Source of the DNA: Vibrio atypicus | GTDB taxonomy: Bacteria; Pseudomonadota; Gammaproteobacteria; Enterobacterales; Vibrionaceae | Reading direction: 5' to 3' | Length of the DNA: 64,000 nucleotides | NCBI RefSeq assembly: GCF_009811315.1 | Contig: NZ_BLID01000008.1 | Span: 62,001-126,000 of the forward strand | Shown: in pieces, positions 16,324 through 23,633 of the stretch | How the letters are laid out: each line of letters opens with the position of its first letter | Position numbering within the stretch: position 1 is the stretch's first letter | Translations under genes and position numbers: made by a program | Notes under the pieces: generated by a model | The model's database searches: none | What the model was told of the DNA's origin: nothing | Seen by the model: the letters and a program-made list of their open reading frames with translations, nothing else

Positions 16324-18420
16324 ATTAGCTAGTCTTGCCTCTGGTCGCACCACAACTTTAACCTTGCGTTCAGATGGTGCGTAAAACAGGTACCAGCCTC
16401 CAAAATTGGTGGTTTGCTCGTCCATAACATCTCCCGTTTCTGTATCAATGAGAGCAACTCTAATCCCATCACGATCCAGTTGTCCCTCAATTTCACGAAT
16501 TTCAGTTAACGGTAAACGTAGCCGATTTATTCCCCCTCTTATCAACCTTGTTGATTCCACTACCTTGTGACGAGGAGACAAGCCGAAACTATCACCTACT
16601 TGAATTGTGTAACGTTTATAGGGGGTGAGTGAGTCCACAATAGCTGGTGTTACAACTTCTCTTCCCGCCACTGTTGCAGTTACGCCTTCAACGTCAGGTT
16701 CAGATGGTTCACAGACCCCATTAAAATTTAAATCTTTGCAGGCTGAGAGCTCTAGCTGTGCTTGGTTACGTTGAGGGTTTTTTGAGAATCCGGAGCGGCC
16801 AAAGCTACCACTGATGGATATTCCAATGTTGTTATCACCAGTTGGTGAATGATTGAACGATGCTGACACAGTCGCGGCTTTCCAGTTCCAAAGATCGACG
16901 CGTAGGCTTTGTTGCTGGCTTTCCCACCCATGACCATAATTGTTAGCGGTGAAGCGATAAGTGAGCCGTCCCAGGTTGAACCGTTTAGATAGCTCTCCAT
17001 TGAAACGCTCCACATCCCCAAGGCTACCAATATTGTTGTGTTCATACTCATAAGATGCCTGAAGCTGCCAGCCATCCTTTATATTCGCGAGCATTCGTCC
17101 GCCAAAGGTATCTGATCTAACTCCATTGTTTAAACTGCGAGAGTAGTATGGAGATAGAGAAAGGGAAGTGCTCAGAGTATCAATACGAGTACTGTGATAT
17201 GTTCGAAGAGTTGTATCTTCGGTTTCATAGCCATTGTGCTTTCGAGAAGAATACTGAACGGTTGGCTGGAACAGAGAGCGAGATGAAATGCTAAAAGAGC
17301 GTAGTTTATAGTTATCCAAATCACTAAAACGGCCAAAAATAGACAAATTGTCACTTTGCCAGGATCCATTCATAGCGTATCCACTATTACCATACCAGGC
17401 GGGTTCAAATGAAAAATCATCTTGTGCGTATAAAGCGGAAAAATAATGTCTTTCCTGTTCATCCTGACCAACGAAAAGCGACAATTCGTTAGTCACTCCG
17501 TAGGCTAAGTGTCCAATTAGTTTGCTTTCATTTGAGATTGGAGACTTGCCTATAGCTGTCTGGTAGTTTAAACCTCCTACTGGCGCAAGTCGTCCCGAAA
17601 TGGCTCTTTCTACTGTTTTGGTGTCCGTTGTGCCATCGGGCAATACAGCGTCAAACTTATATAGATTAGTGTTGTAATCCAGCTCGATTTTGTAAGAGAA
17701 CGGCTCACTATCCAGAACCAGAGATTCTAGATAGGTTCCGCCACGGTATACATCTACCCTTGTTCCAATAGGCCAGTACAACTCTATCTGGTCACTAGAA
17801 AATGAACCTGTAGCCAAATAGTTTTCGTTTGTTACGGCAAAGCCATCTAATCCATATCGCTGCACTCGTCCCAGCTCAACGTCTTTTATATAGCGATTCT
17901 CTTCGCTATGCCATTGTGATGAGAAATATGACTCTTGTCCTCCTATCCCCGCTCTAACATCAACATCGAGATCTGCGACTCGGCCTGTTCCCGTGATACT
18001 ACCCGCAATATCACCTTTTTTTTGATAGGTGAGAAAGTAGTCAAAGGATTTTACATCCAGATTGGATACATTTGGTTCAATTGTAACCTCTGGCGTGATC
18101 GTTTGGGGCTTGGCTGTGTTATTACGTGGGTAAAAGTAGATGGTTTGTTCTGACCAAACAATTTTGACATGACCAAGGTTATTTAGCCTTTCCAAGGGTA
18201 GTTGCTCTTTTGTGTTTACACCAGCGGCTTGCCATAGACCTGGTTCAGCAATGGTGCTATCTGCTTCACGAGAAACAAGATATTCCCCCTTGTTTTGTCC
18301 GTTCACGACAAGCTGCATCAAGTAGTCATCCGCACGTGTAGGTGAGGCTGTAAGTGTGAAAGCTGCGGCCAAGACTGTGGGCACAAAAACTTTCACATGT
18401 GAAAGTTTTTTCTTCATCAT
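16309..18420 (-). CDS. Outer-membrane usher-like protein of a chaperone-usher pilus
   Basis: The 703-aa protein has a signal peptide (cleavage near A-D-D at residue 30), an N-terminal usher domain, a long stretch of alternating beta strands (about 125-560) ending many strands in aromatic residues, and two C-terminal Ig-like domains. The first of these has a calcium-loop-like sequence D-L-N-F-N-G-V-C-E-P-S-E. It is shorter than typical ushers (about 800-870 aa) and closest in layout to the alpha/CS1-type group. It would form the pore that assembles pilin subunits. Its start overlaps the chaperone stop (ATGATGA). Identical 20-bp palindromes lie at both ends of the gene. The pilus operon is led by an island operator. 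Confidence 0.75.
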   Translation of the reverse strand: MMKKKLSHVKVFVPTVLAAAFTLTASPTRADDYLMQLVVNGQNKGEYLVSREADSTIAEPGLWQAAGVNTKEQLPLERLNNLGHVKIVWSEQTIYFYPRNNTAKPQTITPEVTIEPNVSNLDVKSFDYFLTYQKKGDIAGSITGTGRVADLDVDVRAGIGGQESYFSSQWHSEENRYIKDVELGRVQRYGLDGFAVTNENYLATGSFSSDQIELYWPIGTRVDVYRGGTYLESLVLDSEPFSYKIELDYNTNLYKFDAVLPDGTTDTKTVERAISGRLAPVGGLNYQTAIGKSPISNESKLIGHLAYGVTNELSLFVGQDEQERHYFSALYAQDDFSFEPAWYGNSGYAMNGSWQSDNLSIFGRFSDLDNYKLRSFSISSRSLFQPTVQYSSRKHNGYETEDTTLRTYHSTRIDTLSTSLSLSPYYSRSLNNGVRSDTFGGRMLANIKDGWQLQASYEYEHNNIGSLGDVERFNGELSKRFNLGRLTYRFTANNYGHGWESQQQSLRVDLWNWKAATVSASFNHSPTGDNNIGISISGSFGRSGFSKNPQRNQAQLELSACKDLNFNGVCEPSEPDVEGVTATVAGREVVTPAIVDSLTPYKRYTIQVGDSFGLSPRHKVVESTRLIRGGINRLRLPLTEIREIEGQLDRDGIRVALIDTETGDVMDEQTTNFGGWYLFYAPSERKVKVVVRPEARLANNFHM
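18386..18409. repeat. 24-bp perfect palindrome at the 5' end of the usher gene
   Basis: The core AACTTTCACATGTGAAAGTT is extended by two more paired bases on each side. It covers roughly codons 4-12 and could fold into a hairpin just after the start codon, or serve as a dimer binding site. Confidence 0.8.
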
Positions 18421-18794
18421 CGAGACTCCTCCCTGACCGGGAGTCTGAGCGTGATTCTTGAGTGAACGCCTTGTTTTTCTTCGCTTTGTACGGCATATGA
18501 GAATGCCATCTTCGCGTCTGGTTTTAATGCTTTTCCATTACTCTCACGTGCTTTTACTACTTGCCGTTCTCCTGGAAGAAGTTGGAAACTACGGGGGAAT
18601 ACTTGCACTCCATCCGGGGGGGTAATTCTCACGACTATTGGTGAATTTAAGGTATTTGCAACGGGGATTTCAGCAACCGCCTTGTGAGCGATGTCCACTT
18701 CGTGGATCTTGAGTTGGAAGGCTGATGCTGGTCTAGATAGAGATAGAAGCGCTACCATTGCTACCATCAAACCTGAATTAATAAGGGACTTCAT
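18417..18794 (-). CDS. Single-domain pilus chaperone (PapD N-terminal-domain-like)
   Basis: The 125-aa protein has a signal peptide (A-S-A-F near residue 25) and about 100 mature residues that read like the N-terminal Ig domain of periplasmic pilus chaperones: paired strands, a hydrophobic F-P-R-S-F-Q-L-L-P-G-E-R-Q-V-V-K segment matching the F..P..F.L.PG..Q.v pattern, and a final strand S-R-I-T-L-R-L-P-V. A normal chaperone has two Ig domains and about 220-240 residues, so the second domain is missing. The start at 18794 has GAGG 6 nt upstream. It lies between pilin and usher genes, overlapping the usher by 4 bp. Confidence 0.65.
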   Translation of the reverse strand: MKSLINSGLMVAMVALLSLSRPASAFQLKIHEVDIAHKAVAEIPVANTLNSPIVVRITPPDGVQVFPRSFQLLPGERQVVKARESNGKALKPDAKMAFSYAVQSEEKQGVHSRITLRLPVREESR

Positions 18795-18856
18795 TGGGAC
18801 CTCTGTGAATTGGCAATGGTCAGGGCCAACGTTTTGCTGGCCCTGACACTCTGGAA

Positions 18857-19441
18857 TTATTGGTAGTCGACGGCGATATCGACGGTTCCAGAAAAGATCC
18901 CTTCTTCCCATGCGCTGAGCTGCATGAATCCTGATGAGGCTGTGGCGGGTTGGCGATACGACCAGGCGATGTAAAGCTCGCCCGAGGATGAAGTGGTTGT
19001 TGTTAAAGGTGCAGCGTTTAAACCGACTCCTGTTGATGTTTGCGCGATCGCATCCGAGCAATCCACATTTGAGGTACGAAGATCGATTTTAGGTGTACCA
19101 CTGAAGCTAAGAGTTGCTCCACCCGGCGCTGTTGGGTTGGATAGGTTAGTTATGGAAATTCCAACCGATTTGTTCATGTCTCCCGACACTTTTAGGCAGC
19201 CAGGTTGTACCGTGTCCTCCGGATTTTTCGCAAGGTAAGTCGCCCAACTTTTTAGAGAGAAACCTCCAGTTGGGGCGGCTCCGGGCAAGCGCTCCAACGT
19301 CATCGTGTACGGTTGAACTTCGACCACCGATAAAGATGGCGGGGTTGCTGAGATTTCAGCAGTTCCGGTTCCAGTACCAGCAAAGGCTGGTGATAGTGAA
19401 AAGGAAAGGATAAGTGAAGCTGTAATAGACTTAAATTTCAT
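18857..19441 (-). CDS. Pilin-like major subunit of the chaperone-usher operon
   Basis: The 194-aa protein has a signal peptide (A-F-A-G, cleavage near residue 21), a Gly/Thr-rich mature N terminus (GTGTGTAEISATPP) that could serve as donor strand, two cysteines likely to pair, and a final strand F-S-G-T-V-D-I-A-V-D-Y like those of alpha-type fimbrial subunits. The start at 19441 is chosen because GGAG lies 6 nt upstream; an ATG 12 nt earlier overlaps that site. It is first in the operon pilin-chaperone-usher. No separate tip adhesin gene is present. An island operator lies 70 bp upstream. Confidence 0.65.
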   Translation of the reverse strand: MKFKSITASLILSFSLSPAFAGTGTGTAEISATPPSLSVVEVQPYTMTLERLPGAAPTGGFSLKSWATYLAKNPEDTVQPGCLKVSGDMNKSVGISITNLSNPTAPGGATLSFSGTPKIDLRTSNVDCSDAIAQTSTGVGLNAAPLTTTTSSSGELYIAWSYRQPATASSGFMQLSAWEEGIFSGTVDIAVDYQ

Positions 19442-19510
19442 TTTTATCTCCATTTATATATGCCATTTTTGATTTCATGGAGATTTTGCAGCTTATTAAG
19501 ATGAAAATAG

Positions 19511-19538
19511 GCACGCCAAACTGCCCGATTTAGACAAG
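19511..19538 (-). promoter_or_regulatory. Island operator, site 2 (pilus operon)
   Basis: On the minus strand it begins CTTGTCTAAATCGGGCAGTT and ends with GCGTGC. Its end lies 70 bp before the pilin start. Confidence 0.7.
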
Positions 19539-19818
19539 TTTTATGGTTTGTTTTCTATAAATATCTATTGCTTTGTTTCGTCGGTACAAAGCAAATAAAT
19601 TAATATTTCAGTAGTTGACTTTTAAAATGTGTGAGTATATATTTTTATTTGGTAGCTAGCCTTTGAATAGCATTTTACTCCAAGCTGAAGTAGCAATATT
19701 TCAGTTTTCACATCTTAGCTTGTATATATTCTTGTATGTACAAGACATCAGGATCGCAATGGTGCCTTCCTGTTCATTGTTTTATTTTCTTTAAGCATTT
19801 GAACAGGAGGTTTCAGCC
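19539..19818. promoter_or_regulatory. Divergent promoter region ahead of the FlhC-like gene
   Basis: The region is AT-rich. It has an inverted repeat with 9-bp arms TTGCTTTGT / ACAAAGCAA (19568-19594) and a tighter one, TCTTGTATGTACAAGA (19730-19745), 74-89 bp before the FlhC-like start, which could be an operator for that gene. No copy of the seven-site motif lies in the forward direction. Confidence 0.45.
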
Positions 19819-20388
19819 ATGCAATTTAGTCTACTATTAAAACAGCTGAGTTTTTTGCCCGAGCGCCACCATCTTAAACGATGGGCGCTTGGATATTATC
19901 TTGTGAAAATTGGATTTTGCAATTCAATCGTTCAAACAGAAACAAGCTTGAGCTATAAACAAGTGAGAAGAATTAGAGCTGATTTAAAAATTAAAGCACA
20001 TCGTCGTTCAAACTACGGGCAGGACATTACTTCTGGTTCTGATTTAATTAAGTATTCAGCTGCCTTGACTATATATTGTGAGCTTCGTCAGAAATCTAAT
20101 CACCTTGAGTCAGTTATAGATGCTTATAATATTTCTTTTAAAAATAAAAAAGACATTGATATCTCTGGTTTTTATACTGCTTGTGAAGAAGCATATGATG
20201 AAAAATTATTTGTTGAATGTGTCCACTGCAATGTTGAAATATTCACAGGCGAAGGGTTGAGAGATAAACTGGTTATTCATAGGTGCCCAGCTTGTAAAAA
20301 AACTAAGTGGAAAGGCCCAAGCTTTTCTCATAAAACTGGACATATATCACGATCATTTGAAAAAGGTCAACAACAATCACTATTCTAA
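19819..20388 (+). CDS. FlhC-family transcriptional activator (SetC/AcaC/SgaC-like)
   Basis: The 189-aa protein matches FlhC in length and order of features. An N-terminal helical part has V-K-I-G near 31-34 and an E-T-S-L-S segment (FlhC: E-T-Q-L-S), a V-I-D-A-Y segment (FlhC: V-I-K-A-Y) lies mid-protein, and a four-cysteine zinc site C-V-H-C ... C-P-A-C stands near 133-136 and 155-158. FlhC relatives SetC, AcaC and SgaC, each paired with a FlhD-like subunit, are the master activators of SXT/R391, IncC and SGI1 transfer genes. No FlhD-like gene is visible here, so the protein may act alone or with a helper's D subunit. It is the best candidate for the factor that reads the seven island operators. 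The start has AGGAGG 10-11 nt upstream. Confidence 0.75.
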   Translation: MQFSLLLKQLSFLPERHHLKRWALGYYLVKIGFCNSIVQTETSLSYKQVRRIRADLKIKAHRRSNYGQDITSGSDLIKYSAALTIYCELRQKSNHLESVIDAYNISFKNKKDIDISGFYTACEEAYDEKLFVECVHCNVEIFTGEGLRDKLVIHRCPACKKTKWKGPSFSHKTGHISRSFEKGQQQSLF

Positions 20389-20402
20389 GTTTTGGTGAGT
20401 TT

Positions 20403-20528
20403 ATGTACAAGAAAATAAGCAAGATTGAAATGACATTGGCTCTGGCTTTAATATTTTTATTTTTTGGTGTAGATATTATCAGAGTATTAAGCTCAATTCT
20501 CGGTTCAATCATATTATCAAGTTTTTAG
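20403..20528 (+). CDS. Small membrane protein (41 aa)
   Basis: A 41-codon frame begins 14 bp after the FlhC-like stop. It has a basic start (M-Y-K-K-I-S-K) and a single hydrophobic span over residues 10-41. GGTGAG precedes the ATG. It is too small to be a FlhD homologue. Function is unknown; coding status rests on position and composition. Confidence 0.4.
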   Translation: MYKKISKIEMTLALALIFLFFGVDIIRVLSSILGSIILSSF

Positions 20529-20771
20529 TTAAGAGTGAGGTAGCTGGCCTCTATAAATAAATAGCATGTTATTTATTTAAAATTTATTTGGTTAGCAGAA
20601 AATTATCAAACTCTTAAATTTGAAATTTCCGCTGCGAGTTCATGCTCAATTGGCTGGCATGAGCGGCCTCACAGGTTTATAGCCTGTTTGTGCTTTTGCG
20701 TATCGTCATTAACCCCCATCATCCAGGCACGGGTGGGGCTGAGTGCTGTTTTAACAGCCGCGAGCGCAGTG

Positions 20772-20795
20772 CCTCAACATCAAATTCTGTTGAGG
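20772..20795 (+). promoter_or_regulatory. Hairpin covering the ribosome binding site of the 78-aa gene
   Basis: Perfect 8-bp arms CCTCAACA and TGTTGAGG enclose an 8-nt loop. The right arm contains the GAGG ribosome binding site of the gene starting at 20802, so translation could be gated. Confidence 0.5.
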
Positions 20796-20801
20796 TTCAC
20801 A

Positions 20802-21038
20802 ATGAAAAAACAAACCCTCCTATTCTCACATCAGGTTAGAGAGTTTTTTACATCTGAATTATTTTCGTTGATGCTTGATGTTTCTGCGGCGTCCGGCAGC
20901 CCTGGGCACGAATCATATTGCACTATAACACTGGCTAAAAAGGCGCGAATTCATCGCTTGCACGCGAGGAAAATTGTCAGAGCGGAACTCCAACGTAGGC
21001 AGTCATCAAATTACGCACGTCTTGGAGGTGACTTATGA
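20802..21038 (+). CDS. Small basic protein upstream of the replication genes (78 aa)
   Basis: The 78-aa product has a basic C-terminal half (A-R-I-H-R-L-H-A-R-K-I-V-R-A-E-L-Q-R-R) and no recognised domain. Its stop overlaps the start of the replication O-like gene (ATGA at 21035), so it is part of that operon. The start at 20802 is preferred because GAGG lies upstream within a hairpin. A DNA-binding helper in replication is possible, but this is a guess from place and charge. Confidence 0.5.
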   Translation: MKKQTLLFSHQVREFFTSELFSLMLDVSAASGSPGHESYCTITLAKKARIHRLHARKIVRAELQRRQSSNYARLGGDL

Positions 21039-21772
21039 GTGTAATCCGCAGAGCGCAGGAACAAGAATTTACAGTTCTGCCAAATCGAACAATTCGTGAC
21101 TCAAGACTATCTCTGGATGCGCTAGGTCTCCTATTGAAGCTAATTTCACGTCCGCCAAACTGGGAAGTACGGCCTTATCAACTGCAAAAAGAATGCTCAA
21201 TTGGCAGAGATAAGTTACGCCGCTTGCTCGCGGAGCTACAGGATTGTGGTTATCTCGTTCGTATTAAATCAAGGCGTGCAGATGGAACATGGGACTGGGT
21301 TTCAGAAGTTTATCAGGAGGCCCAAACTCAGAGTGATAGCACCATGTGCGGAAATTCAGGGCATGGTTCTACCATAGCCGTGTTTACCGTCGATGGTTCA
21401 GCCGTAAGTGGTTCACCCGACGACGGTAAACACGGCGCTCTAAAAAAGAAAGTTTTAAAAAATACAGAATCACAAAAAACAGATACAAGAGAGAGCTCTT
21501 CCTTTACTCGTCGTGATTTGGTTATAACTGATGAAATGCGGCACTGGGCGAATTCTGTTACGCCACTGGTCAGTATCGAGTGGGAAAGCCAAATTTTTGT
21601 TAACCATCCCAGTGGACAAACCCAGCGGTTCAACTCAAATGAGGCACTCATCGGCGCATGGCGAACTTGGATGATCAGAGGTCAAAAGTACGCAGAGCAA
21701 CAACAGTCAATCCCTCAAAGATGCTCTTTAGTAAATGATTTGGCTGACACTTCATGGATCGAGGGGTTATAA
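21035..21772 (+). CDS. Replication initiator-like protein, phage O / helix-turn-helix type
   Basis: The 245-aa protein begins with a winged helix domain of the phage replisome-organiser kind (T-V-L-P-N-R-T-I-R-D-S-R-L-S, then G-L-L-L-K-L-I-S-R-P-P-N-W and the helix IGRDKLRRLLAELQDCGYL). A low-complexity linker (about 95-150) and a C-terminal domain ending W-R-T-W-M-I-R-G-Q-K follow, a layout seen in lambda O-like proteins that bind the origin and recruit the helicase loader. The stop abuts the start of the P-like gene. Its role would be replication of the excised circular island. Confidence 0.65.
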   Translation: MSVIRRAQEQEFTVLPNRTIRDSRLSLDALGLLLKLISRPPNWEVRPYQLQKECSIGRDKLRRLLAELQDCGYLVRIKSRRADGTWDWVSEVYQEAQTQSDSTMCGNSGHGSTIAVFTVDGSAVSGSPDDGKHGALKKKVLKNTESQKTDTRESSSFTRRDLVITDEMRHWANSVTPLVSIEWESQIFVNHPSGQTQRFNSNEALIGAWRTWMIRGQKYAEQQQSIPQRCSLVNDLADTSWIEGL

Positions 21773-22480
21773 ATGTCAGCACGAAACATAGTCGAAATCA
21801 TTTCATCTGATAGCAATGCTCAAGCAATAAGGTTTGAGCATAAGAGATATACCACTACCTTTCAGCGAACTGATAGTCAATTTGATGCCCAGTATCTTAA
21901 AGATGCGGCGGTGATCATCAACAAGCTTTTCAGCGAACTGCAAACATGTTTTCCAGCTTGGAGACAAACGTTTACTTCTAAGGCTGACATTGATGCAACT
22001 AAACGAGCTTGGGTTCGTGGATTTGTTGAAGCGAAGATTACGTCAGAGAAGCAGTTGCAATGTGGATTAGCAAAAGCTAGAAGATCAGAATCTCCTTTCT
22101 GGCCTAGCGTAGGACAGTTTATTTCTTGGTGTCAGCCAGATCCAATGGATCATGGTTTACCTACGCCAGAAGCCGCGTTCATTGAGGCATCTAAAAATTC
22201 ACATCCTGCCTACTCTGGTAACAAATGGTCTCACCCAGCTGTATATGTTGCCACTAGGGAAGTGGGACGCTTTGAGCTGGCTAATCTTCCACGAGATAAG
22301 AGTTGGCCGCTTTTCAAAAGAGCTTACAGTATTGTTGTTAGTCGGGTTTTGGCTGGGGAGAGCCTGGAAGGAGAGATTCCAAAGGCTTTACCTGAAAAAT
22401 CGGAGTCGCGTCCGGTCGATCCAAAGGTAGCGCAGCAGCACATCGAGCGGTTGAAAAAAATGTTGAAGGGCGGTAAGTAG
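21773..22480 (+). CDS. Replication protein P-like helicase loader
   Basis: This 235-aa protein resembles phage lambda replication protein P and its relatives. It has a middle section with F-S-E-L-Q-T-C-F-P-A-W-R-Q-T-F, W-V-R-G-F-V-E-A and P-F-W-P-S-V-G-Q-F-I-S-W-C, the signature order of that family, and a C-terminal basic helix. Such proteins load the DnaB helicase. It follows the O-like gene with no gap, making an O/P replication pair. In an integrated element such a pair would let the excised circle replicate before transfer. Confidence 0.75.
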   Translation: MSARNIVEIISSDSNAQAIRFEHKRYTTTFQRTDSQFDAQYLKDAAVIINKLFSELQTCFPAWRQTFTSKADIDATKRAWVRGFVEAKITSEKQLQCGLAKARRSESPFWPSVGQFISWCQPDPMDHGLPTPEAAFIEASKNSHPAYSGNKWSHPAVYVATREVGRFELANLPRDKSWPLFKRAYSIVVSRVLAGESLEGEIPKALPEKSESRPVDPKVAQQHIERLKKMLKGGK

Positions 22481-22844
22481 TCGCCCTTAAATGACAATTG
22501 GACAAAATTTAGCTAAGTAGTTGCTAAATTAGCTGAATAAGGATTATGTAACGTATTGTAAAAGTATGCAGCTCGACAGATGGAAAATTTCAATTTTATA
22601 GGGTGCGGAGATATTTCGTGAAAATATCATACCCCCCACCTTCTATAAGCCAAGTTTAAATAATAAGCTCAAGCCTCCAAATTAAACTGCTTTCAGTTTA
22701 GCTTGCTATTAAATGATTAAAAAGCATTGACCATGAAGGAAAGTTAACTACAATAATTTACATGACGGTTACGTCACTTGATTGAAAGCGCGGAATGGTG
22801 TGAAGCCAGTTGGTCATTGACCCCGTTAGCGAACTTTTTCGAAG

Positions 22845-22867
22845 GGCCACTTTTTAGTGGCCTTTTT
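22845..22867 (+). terminator. Rho-independent terminator
   Basis: The stem GGCCACT / AGTGGCC with a TTTT loop is followed by TTTTT. It lies 364 bp after the P-like gene, which implies a transcript (perhaps a regulatory RNA) across part of the gap. Confidence 0.7.
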
Positions 22868-22955
22868 CGATCTTGTCTTCATCCCTTAAGCCCAGCCTGT
22901 TTTTTTGAACCCCAAAAACAAAACTGAATTCGTTGTTTTTCTCAAAAGTCACTGA

Positions 22956-23114
22956 AACACTACTAATAGGTGGTTTTACGATGGCTTTGGAAGGGGGCGA
23001 ATGTCTACGTCCTACTTAATTCGACCAAAACACTACCGATAGATCGCTTTTCTGTGACGAACAAGGAGAGTTGTGGTTGTGCTACATCAAAAAGTCATCA
23101 ACAGGTGGCTTTTT
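22956..23114 (+). repeat. Three imperfect iteron-like direct repeats
   Basis: AACACTACTAATAGGTGG plus TTTT (22956-22977), AACACTACCGATAGATCG plus CTTTT (23029-23051) and AGTCATCAACAGGTGG plus CTTTTT (23093-23112) share the frame A.CACTAC..ATAGGTGG.TTTT with decreasing fidelity, spaced 64-73 bp apart. They could bind an initiator or a relaxosome protein. Confidence 0.4.
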
Positions 23115-23145
23115 AGTTACAACAGCCATTTTTCCAAGTGACCGA

Positions 23146-23173
23146 TTTGTCCAAATTGGGCAGTTTTGCGTGC
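23146..23173 (+). promoter_or_regulatory. Island operator, site 3 (mobilisation operon)
   Basis: It begins TTTGTCCAAATTGGGCAGTT and ends GCGTGC, the best copy of the motif. Its end lies 60 bp before the start at 23233. Confidence 0.7.
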
Positions 23174-23232
23174 CGAAGTTCAAACAACTACAGGCCAGAA
23201 TCTCACTGAGACGATTACTCAGGAGATAATGA

Positions 23233-23622
23233 ATGAAACTTCACCCTCGACAATGTCAGCAATGTTCTGGCGCTTCAATTCTCTCAATCCTTGAGAATGC
23301 ATCTGATTCAAATTCTGTAGAGCAAGCTATCACATCGATCGCCAACGGCCTGATGTTTATGGCAAGGAGAAACCATGAGTATGAGACACGGAAATTGGCT
23401 ATGTCTTTCCTTCGAATCGCAGAAGCCAGTCACCCCACTCTATCGAGCGGGGACCCCAAATTAGCACAAGAAAATTCCGTGCTTTGCCCGGATTTTTCTC
23501 CACACCCCACTCACCGCGAGTGGTCTGTCTCATCCGGCGCAGTAGCGCCTTCTGAGGGGACTCCCTGCGCCTCTGCACATGCAGAGTTGCAAGGGAGTCA
23601 CACACAAGAGAATCAGGGATAA
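23233..23622 (+). CDS. Hypothetical protein at the head of the mobilisation operon (129 aa)
   Basis: Residues 1-72 look like a real small protein (C-Q-Q-C pair at 8-11, helical segment with V-E-Q-A-I-T-S-I-A-N-G-L). The C-terminal 55 residues are low in order and coincide with four consecutive DNA hairpins (23433-23599), so the DNA here may serve as a transfer origin as well as, or instead of, coding. GGAG lies ahead of the ATG, and an island operator 60 bp upstream. Next gene starts 11 bp downstream. No function is recognised. Confidence 0.5.
   Translation: MKLHPRQCQQCSGASILSILENASDSNSVEQAITSIANGLMFMARRNHEYETRKLAMSFLRIAEASHPTLSSGDPKLAQENSVLCPDFSPHPTHREWSVSSGAVAPSEGTPCASAHAELQGSHTQENQG
23433..23599. 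other. Cluster of four hairpins upstream of the relaxosome genes: candidate oriT
   Basis: In order: CCCCACTC / GAGCGGGG (23433-23452, one A-C mismatch), CCACTC / GAGTGG (23507-23523), GGCGC / GCGCC (23536-23549), and a long one with outer arms GACTCCCT / AGGGAGTC and inner arms CTCTGCA / TGCAGAG (23559-23599). MOBF systems such as R388 have oriT next to the trwA-trwB-trwC genes, which start at 23634 here. Confidence 0.45.
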
Positions 23623-23633
23623 GGGGGACTATA

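Larger units (their letters stand above)
22481..23232. other. Gene-free region with structured DNA (origin candidate)
   Basis: These 752 bp hold no gene but several structures: an imperfect nested hairpin at 22597-22647 (inner arms GATATTT / AAATATC, outer TATAG..GGTG / CACC..CTATA), a terminator (22845-22867), and three similar segments of about 25 bp near 22956, 23027 and 23092. The region follows the replication pair and precedes the mobilisation operon, so it may hold the replication origin or part of oriT. The seven-site operator copy 3 lies at its end. Confidence 0.5.

Noticed and set aside
20802..21038. The 78-aa gene as the missing FlhD-like subunit
   Set aside because: Its sequence shows none of the FlhD helical pattern; it is basic and translationally tied to the replication genes.
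22845..22867. The hairpin as part of an integron attC site
   Set aside because: It is a simple stem with a T tract and lacks paired core sites; no integron integrase or cassette array is present.
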